Source of the DNA: an uncultured bacterium
Lineage (GTDB): Bacteria > Cyanobacteriota > Vampirovibrionia > Gastranaerophilales > Gastranaerophilaceae
Direction of reading: 5' to 3'
DNA: 8,918 nt
Assembly: GCA_937894665.1 (NCBI GenBank)
Contig: CALAWF010000200.1
Span: 1-8,918 of the forward strand
The stretch's first letter is position 1. Each line of letters opens with the position of its first letter. Positions 5,345-8,918 of this stretch are shown piece by piece. The position numbers and the translations under genes are program-made. The notes below the pieces were generated by a model. It saw only the letters and a list, made by a program, of their open reading frames with translations, was not told the DNA's origin and ran no database searches.

Positions 5345-8300
5345 CTAAGCCTTTCCGAAAATAATAATTGGGATATCGTTATCTTGAGCATACTTTCTCA
5401 AAAATTGAGGAATTCTTTCATATGGCTTGTCATAAGCAAATACAGCTTGGATTTTTGGTCGAGATACTAACATTTCATTATATTGACGACCACCTGAACG
5501 CTTACGAGATTCCATTTCTTCAAAAACTTGTTTCAATACATCAGAAAAACTCTTATCGACTTTTTCAATATCAGTCAAAGACTTACAACCTTGAATTTTT
5601 TCAAGTAATCGAATATATTCATCATCACCAATTCCCATTTTCTTTTTAATTAAATCAGGAATGTAATCTCTATATCTTGAACGGTCAGATCTCCAAGCAT
5701 TTCGTTCCAATCCTTTTGAATTTCTTTGACCATGGAATAAGTAATCGGATTTAAGAAGTTCTATTGATTTTTCGTATCCGGTTCCGAAATCTGAACAATA
5801 ACCGGCGTGAATATCGTTTGTATTCACATCCAAGATGAAACCTTGTTTTCTAAATACTTTATAACTCTTTGTATCAATATAAGAAGTACTCAATAATGCT
5901 TCTGTATCAATAGTTGAGAAGGTATTGAATTTTGACATTTGATCTTCTCTATCTAGTGCATGCACAATGCCTCTCCAATTATCTTTTGTTGTACCGGAAG
6001 CAAAACCGTATGCACTTAAATCATCTGCGGCTTTATCCATATAGAGAACAGTATTTTTAATACCATCTGCAGATTTTGTTACTCCGCCTGTAAGTTTTGA
6101 GGCTTTTGGAATAGCCGTTTGAGGAAGGACAATTTGAGTTGAGTGGATACGTTTAATATATCCATCAACAAGTTCACTCATTTGTTCTAATGTTTTTCTG
6201 TGATGTTCAAAGAATGAACTATCTTTTTTAACAGCCTTCATATCAGCTTCACAAAGAATTTTTGCAAGTTCAAATGTATTTGTATGTCTTGAATCAAACG
6301 CAACATCTTGGGCGATTTGACGAACTTTTTCCGGAGTATTTTTAGGATTGTTCAATCTATCTAACCAGTTGTGAGATTTGATAAGTTCATAAATTTTCAA
6401 TTGTTGTTCTTCCGGAAGATTCATCTTTTGAATTATGTAAAAGGCATCAAAAGCTGATTCCATAGGGTGAGCCAAATCACGCATACCTTCAGTTTTTGTA
6501 ATATCGTGAAGTAAAGATGCTATAGATAAAATTTTCTTATCTTCTGTTGAAAGAGTTTGGAATTTCGGATTAGAAACAACACCTTGTAAAACTTTCAATG
6601 TATGCTTATCAAGAGTATAAGCATGAGTTCTGTGTTGAGCTTTACCAATCATTGGTCTAAGTTCAGGTAACCCTTGTAAAATGTCATTCAAATCTCGTTC
6701 AAAATCAGGACTTGCATTAGTTACTTTAATTGGGTTCTTTTCAGAAAATTCCACAACTAACGGTCTTATTTTTTCAACAACATTTTTAGTCTTTCTATCA
6801 GAAATTTCAGCTAACTTGTCGCCATTATTCAGATTGATTGGATAACCTTTCAATACCCCGTTTTCAATTTCAAAACCATAATAGTCCATTACTTTTCGTT
6901 GTTCTAACGGTTCCAAGTTTTTCATTGCATCAGTAACTTTTGCAACAAATTCAGAACGAGGAATTTTTAATTCCAACTTAACTTTATTGAAATCTACACC
7001 TTTAATAGATTTATCCAAATTATGCAAACCTTGGTCAAAGAAAGCCATTTGTTGAGGAGTTAAAGGTTTTGTGTTGATACCGATTGATTTAGCAAGTTTT
7101 GCTAACAATCCGCAGTATTCTTCTTGATTTTTAGGAAGTAACGGACACATGTCTGATGCCCCAAAACCAAAAGAATTAGCATTGTTTTTAACCAATTTTT
7201 CCATCAACTTTTTCTTTTCAACTTGGCTAAGTTCATTGATGTTGTTTTTGCCAACAAAATCTTCAAATCTTAAATATGTCAAAACATCATTATCACCTTT
7301 GAACTTCGCCAATGTTTCATCAGGAATTGAGTTGATTTTAGCAATTACCTCTGAAGGTTTAAATTCTTCAATAATAGTATTTAAAGTTCCGGGCTTAACA
7401 TGTTCTAATGCTTTATCCTTTAATGAAGTATAAGCCTTAGTAAATTTTTTAATATCAAAATCTTTATCTTCTAACTTGTGAGAAAGACTGTAAAGATCAA
7501 CTTTATCTCCCCAACCAGTTCCTAAAGAACCTTTTTTAAGAGATTTTATTAATATATACAAATCTTTTGAAGATAAATCAGGATTTCCCCTAATAATACT
7601 TATAGGCTCAAGAGATTCATACATTTTTCTACTTACATTATGTGCTTCATTAACTTTTTCACAAATAGCTATTATTCTTTGTGCATTTTTAGGATTATTT
7701 TCCAATATCTTAGGTACATCATAAGAGTTAATAGCACGGAAAGCATCCAGATTTTCATTATTCATTCTAACTATATATTTGACTAAAGTTTCAACATCTG
7801 CGGCTTTTGTCTTTGTAGTATCAATATTAGATAAAAAAGAGCCATATGAGATATCAAATTTACCCAATGGAGCTTTGATTTTATTTTCTAAGAAATTAGA
7901 ACCAGTAACAATACGAAGAATTTGTCTAAATTCAGAATCTTTTTCAGCACGCTCAGCTAACTTAGAAGCTGCATCAGCAAAGGTATAAGGCTCAAGTGCT
8001 CTTTCTATTCCAGCTTTAGTTGTCAATAGATGACTGAATCCATAATTTAATGTTATCCCATCAACTCTTTTTGCAATATGAGCATCTAATTCGCTTAAAG
8101 TTGGCATTTTTGGCATTAAAGGTTCATGAGAAAATGGAGGTTTACTAAAATGGAATTTACCTCTTTTTATTGCTTTAGCAACCCCAAGACCAATTCCGGT
8201 CAAAGCTATAACCGCACCTGTAGTAGCGATAATTTGTGGAGTTTCCAGCTTAAATTTTTTCTTTTTCTTCTTTGGTTCATCAAGAGTTTTGACATCGCCA

Positions 8301-8434
8301 TTTATTTCAACTGTATCAGGCTGAGCATCTTGTTTTAAAAGATTAGTTGCATTAGTATTATCTTCTTTTTTCTCATTATCAAGAGGTTTTATATTGGGAT
8401 TAAAATTTCCAATGGACAAATTTGATTCAGTCAT
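5345..8434 (-). CDS. Large membrane-anchored HD-domain protein of unknown function
   Basis: 1029 residues. Residues 1-64 are hydrophilic, with six Lys at 55-60; 65-88 is a probable membrane helix (IIATTGAVIALTGIGLGV) followed by KRGK, with no cleavable signal visible. Residues about 95-590 are helical, charged and unassigned. An HD phosphohydrolase-like domain spans about 600-740: His601/604/611, the His643-Asp644 pair in LLHDITK, His656, His688 in IKSHNW and Asp731 in CEADMK. This order resembles HD domains of nucleotidyltransferase and HDIG proteins and supports divalent-metal phosphoester hydrolysis; the substrate is unknown. The C terminus (about 800-1029) carries WRG (820-822), STS (849-851) and YNE (985-987), in the order of the R-S-E elements of ADP-ribosyltransferases, but the resemblance is weak. 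The start is supported by AAAGGA (minus strand, 8440-8445) five bases before the ATG. It is transcribed alone and its base composition matches its neighbours. Confidence 0.85.
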   Translation of the reverse strand: MTESNLSIGNFNPNIKPLDNEKKEDNTNATNLLKQDAQPDTVEINGDVKTLDEPKKKKKKFKLETPQIIATTGAVIALTGIGLGVAKAIKRGKFHFSKPPFSHEPLMPKMPTLSELDAHIAKRVDGITLNYGFSHLLTTKAGIERALEPYTFADAASKLAERAEKDSEFRQILRIVTGSNFLENKIKAPLGKFDISYGSFLSNIDTTKTKAADVETLVKYIVRMNNENLDAFRAINSYDVPKILENNPKNAQRIIAICEKVNEAHNVSRKMYESLEPISIIRGNPDLSSKDLYILIKSLKKGSLGTGWGDKVDLYSLSHKLEDKDFDIKKFTKAYTSLKDKALEHVKPGTLNTIIEEFKPSEVIAKINSIPDETLAKFKGDNDVLTYLRFEDFVGKNNINELSQVEKKKLMEKLVKNNANSFGFGASDMCPLLPKNQEEYCGLLAKLAKSIGINTKPLTPQQMAFFDQGLHNLDKSIKGVDFNKVKLELKIPRSEFVAKVTDAMKNLEPLEQRKVMDYYGFEIENGVLKGYPINLNNGDKLAEISDRKTKNVVEKIRPLVVEFSEKNPIKVTNASPDFERDLNDILQGLPELRPMIGKAQHRTHAYTLDKHTLKVLQGVVSNPKFQTLSTEDKKILSIASLLHDITKTEGMRDLAHPMESAFDAFYIIQKMNLPEEQQLKIYELIKSHNWLDRLNNPKNTPEKVRQIAQDVAFDSRHTNTFELAKILCEADMKAVKKDSSFFEHHRKTLEQMSELVDGYIKRIHSTQIVLPQTAIPKASKLTGGVTKSADGIKNTVLYMDKAADDLSAYGFASGTTKDNWRGIVHALDREDQMSKFNTFSTIDTEALLSTSYIDTKSYKVFRKQGFILDVNTNDIHAGYCSDFGTGYEKSIELLKSDYLFHGQRNSKGLERNAWRSDRSRYRDYIPDLIKKKMGIGDDEYIRLLEKIQGCKSLTDIEKVDKSFSDVLKQVFEEMESRKRSGGRQYNEMLVSRPKIQAVFAYDKPYERIPQFLRKYAQDNDIPIIIFGKA

Positions 8435-8462
8435 AGTTTTCCTTTATTTTTCCACCTATGTA

Positions 8463-8468
8463 ATTATA
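8463..8468 (-). promoter_or_regulatory. -10 element for the large HD gene
   Basis: TATAAT on the minus strand lies 29 bases upstream of the ATG, predicting a transcript start near 8456 and a 22-base leader that holds the AAAGGA ribosome site. No clear -35 is visible; the upstream DNA is a run of A and T. The promoter fits by position but is not unique in such AT-rich sequence. Confidence 0.45.
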
Positions 8469-8554
8469 AACAACTAAAAATTAAAAAAATTGCGTTTTTT
8501 AATAATAATTTACAAAGTTTTCTTCCAACAACACTATCCCGAACAGAACTCAAA

Positions 8555-8582
8555 TGTCATCCTGAGCAAAGCGAAGGATATT
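8555..8582 (+). repeat. Interspersed repeat fragment, TGTCATCCTGAGC type
   Basis: TGTCATCCTGAGCAAAGCGAAGGAT closely resembles a dispersed non-coding repeat motif (CATCCTGAGCGAAG...GGAT) that I recall from several bacterial genomes. It is more GC-rich than the flanking DNA and non-coding. A degenerate inverted partner lies at 8648-8714. Confidence 0.6.
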
Positions 8583-8595
8583 TTGAGAATATCTT

Positions 8596-8627
8596 CCTCT
8601 CCTTGGGGAGAGGATTGAGGTGAGGGG
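8596..8627. repeat. CTCTCC hairpin repeat
   Basis: CCTCTCC (8596-8602) and GGAGAGG (8607-8613) form a perfect 7-bp stem with a TTGG loop, followed by ATTGAGGTGAGGGG. The combination resembles the dispersed 'CCCTCACC...CCTCTCC' hairpin repeat seen in many bacterial genomes. It is inserted between the two halves of the TCATCCTGAGC-type repeat. Not a gene. Confidence 0.55.
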
Positions 8628-8647
8628 TTAAGCTAAACGCATAGGTC

Positions 8648-8714
8648 AGAGATTCTTCGGGTAAATTTGTAATATTTTATTCTCATTTTCTCTACTTATC
8701 CCTCAGAATGACGA
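8648..8714 (-). repeat. Degenerate inverted copy of the TCATCCTGAGC repeat, interrupted
   Basis: AGAGATTCTTCGGG (8648-8661) and CTCAGAATGACGA (8702-8714) match the two ends of the reverse complement of the 8555-8582 unit, with about 40 AT-rich bases between them. Together with 8555-8582 this makes an imperfect fold-back structure of about 160 bp. Confidence 0.45.
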
Positions 8715-8730
8715 CCTTGAATAGGGGTTC

Positions 8731-8744
8731 GGGGGCATTGCCCC
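8731..8744. repeat. GC-rich minihairpin GGGGC/GCCCC
   Basis: GGGGC at 8732-8736 pairs with GCCCC at 8740-8744 around a 3-base loop. It is unusually GC-rich for this window. It forms part of the repeat patchwork; no T-tract follows, so it is not an obvious terminator. Confidence 0.4.
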
Positions 8745-8756
8745 TGATGACTCGAG

Positions 8757-8797
8757 ACATTTAGTGAAATGTTGGGGTAGAAACCCCAACCTACATT
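8757..8797. repeat. Double hairpin ACATTT and GTTGGGGT
   Basis: ACATTT (8757-8762) pairs with AAATGT (8767-8772). Overlapping it, GTTGGGGT (8771-8778) pairs perfectly with ACCCCAAC (8783-8790) around AGAA. An outer AATGT/ACATT pairing (8768-8772 with 8793-8797) flanks the second stem, so the two structures are mutually exclusive at their border. It looks like another dispersed palindromic unit. Confidence 0.5.
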
Positions 8798-8820
8798 ATC
8801 ATTTAAAATCCGAAAAATAA

Positions 8821-8917
8821 AAGCTGGATTCTTTCGGGCTAAAGCCCACAAAATGACGAATGTGTAAAGTCTTTTTCAAATTCTGTCATTGCGAGCGAAG
8901 GCGAAGCAATCCAGCTT
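8821..8917. repeat. 97-bp palindromic element with 10-bp terminal inverted repeats
   Basis: AAGCTGGATT (8821-8830) and AATCCAGCTT (8908-8917) are perfect inverted repeats. The inner parts also correspond: TTCTTTCGGGC and AAAATGAC on the left against GTCATTGCGAGCGAAGGCGAAG on the right, less conserved. The right arm matches a dispersed motif (GTCATTGCGAGCGAAG...GCAATCCAGC) that I recall from several bacterial genomes. The element is too short to encode a transposase; it may be MITE-like or REP-like. It stops one base before the window edge. Confidence 0.6.
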
Positions 8918-8918
8918 A

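Noticed and set aside
4560..5345. Integrated element with att sites at the tRNA 3' end
   Set aside because: No second copy of the tRNA 3' end (CTCGTTGCCCGCT) and no integrase appear in the window, so an integration event cannot be claimed.
5368..8338. Plus-strand open frames of 69-94 codons opposite the large HD gene
   Set aside because: All lie antisense to a confident gene, lack ribosome sites and have no family resemblance; they are mirror frames of AT-rich coding DNA.

Overview
The window is AT-rich (by eye roughly one third G+C) and uses the standard code. It carries five confident protein genes, one convincing tRNA gene and a gene-free repeat cluster at its right end. LL-diaminopimelate aminotransferase (DapL), meso-DAP-type peptidoglycan enzymes, AT-rich extended -10 promoters and the general protein style suggest a gut bacterium of the Gastranaerophilales/'Melainabacteria' type (non-photosynthetic relatives of Cyanobacteria). 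This is inference only: there is no rRNA or other marker gene here, and Elusimicrobiota or a Firmicute remain possible.

Layout. Positions 1-140 hold a pentanucleotide microsatellite (CAATA, about 6.4 copies) enclosed by a 7-bp inverted repeat. Then come two same-strand YkuD-type L,D-transpeptidase paralogues. The first has a LysM domain and no visible signal peptide; the second has a lipoprotein-like leader. An 18-bp hairpin between them buries the ribosome-binding site of the second gene. A strong bidirectional terminator (2139-2173) separates this pair from dapL on the minus strand. DapL makes the diaminopimelate used in peptidoglycan cross-links, so the left third of the window has a cell-wall theme. 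dapL and a divergent uridine-kinase-like gene share a 169-bp region with an extended -10 promoter for each direction.

After the kinase comes tRNA-Gly(CCC). Only 25 bp beyond it is an Abi-family protein with a HEPN RNase motif, whose extended -10 lies so close to the ATG that the mRNA may be leaderless. Any reading of that protein starting inside the tRNA gene should be corrected to the ATG at 4593. A two-tier hairpin terminator lies between this gene and the convergent 1029-residue minus-strand gene. That large protein has one membrane segment near its N terminus, a central HD phosphohydrolase-like domain, and a C-terminal region with a weak resemblance to ADP-ribosyltransferases.

The last 480 bases (8435-8918) carry no credible gene. 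They contain the promoter of the large gene and then a patchwork of interspersed-repeat fragments and hairpins, ending in a 97-bp element with perfect 10-bp terminal inverted repeats at the window edge.

The best candidates for something undescribed are the large HD protein with its unassigned C-terminal domain, the ribosome-site-masking hairpin between the two transpeptidases, the inverted-repeat-bounded microsatellite, and the tRNA-linked, possibly leaderless HEPN gene. I see no complete multi-gene defence island, CRISPR array or prophage.
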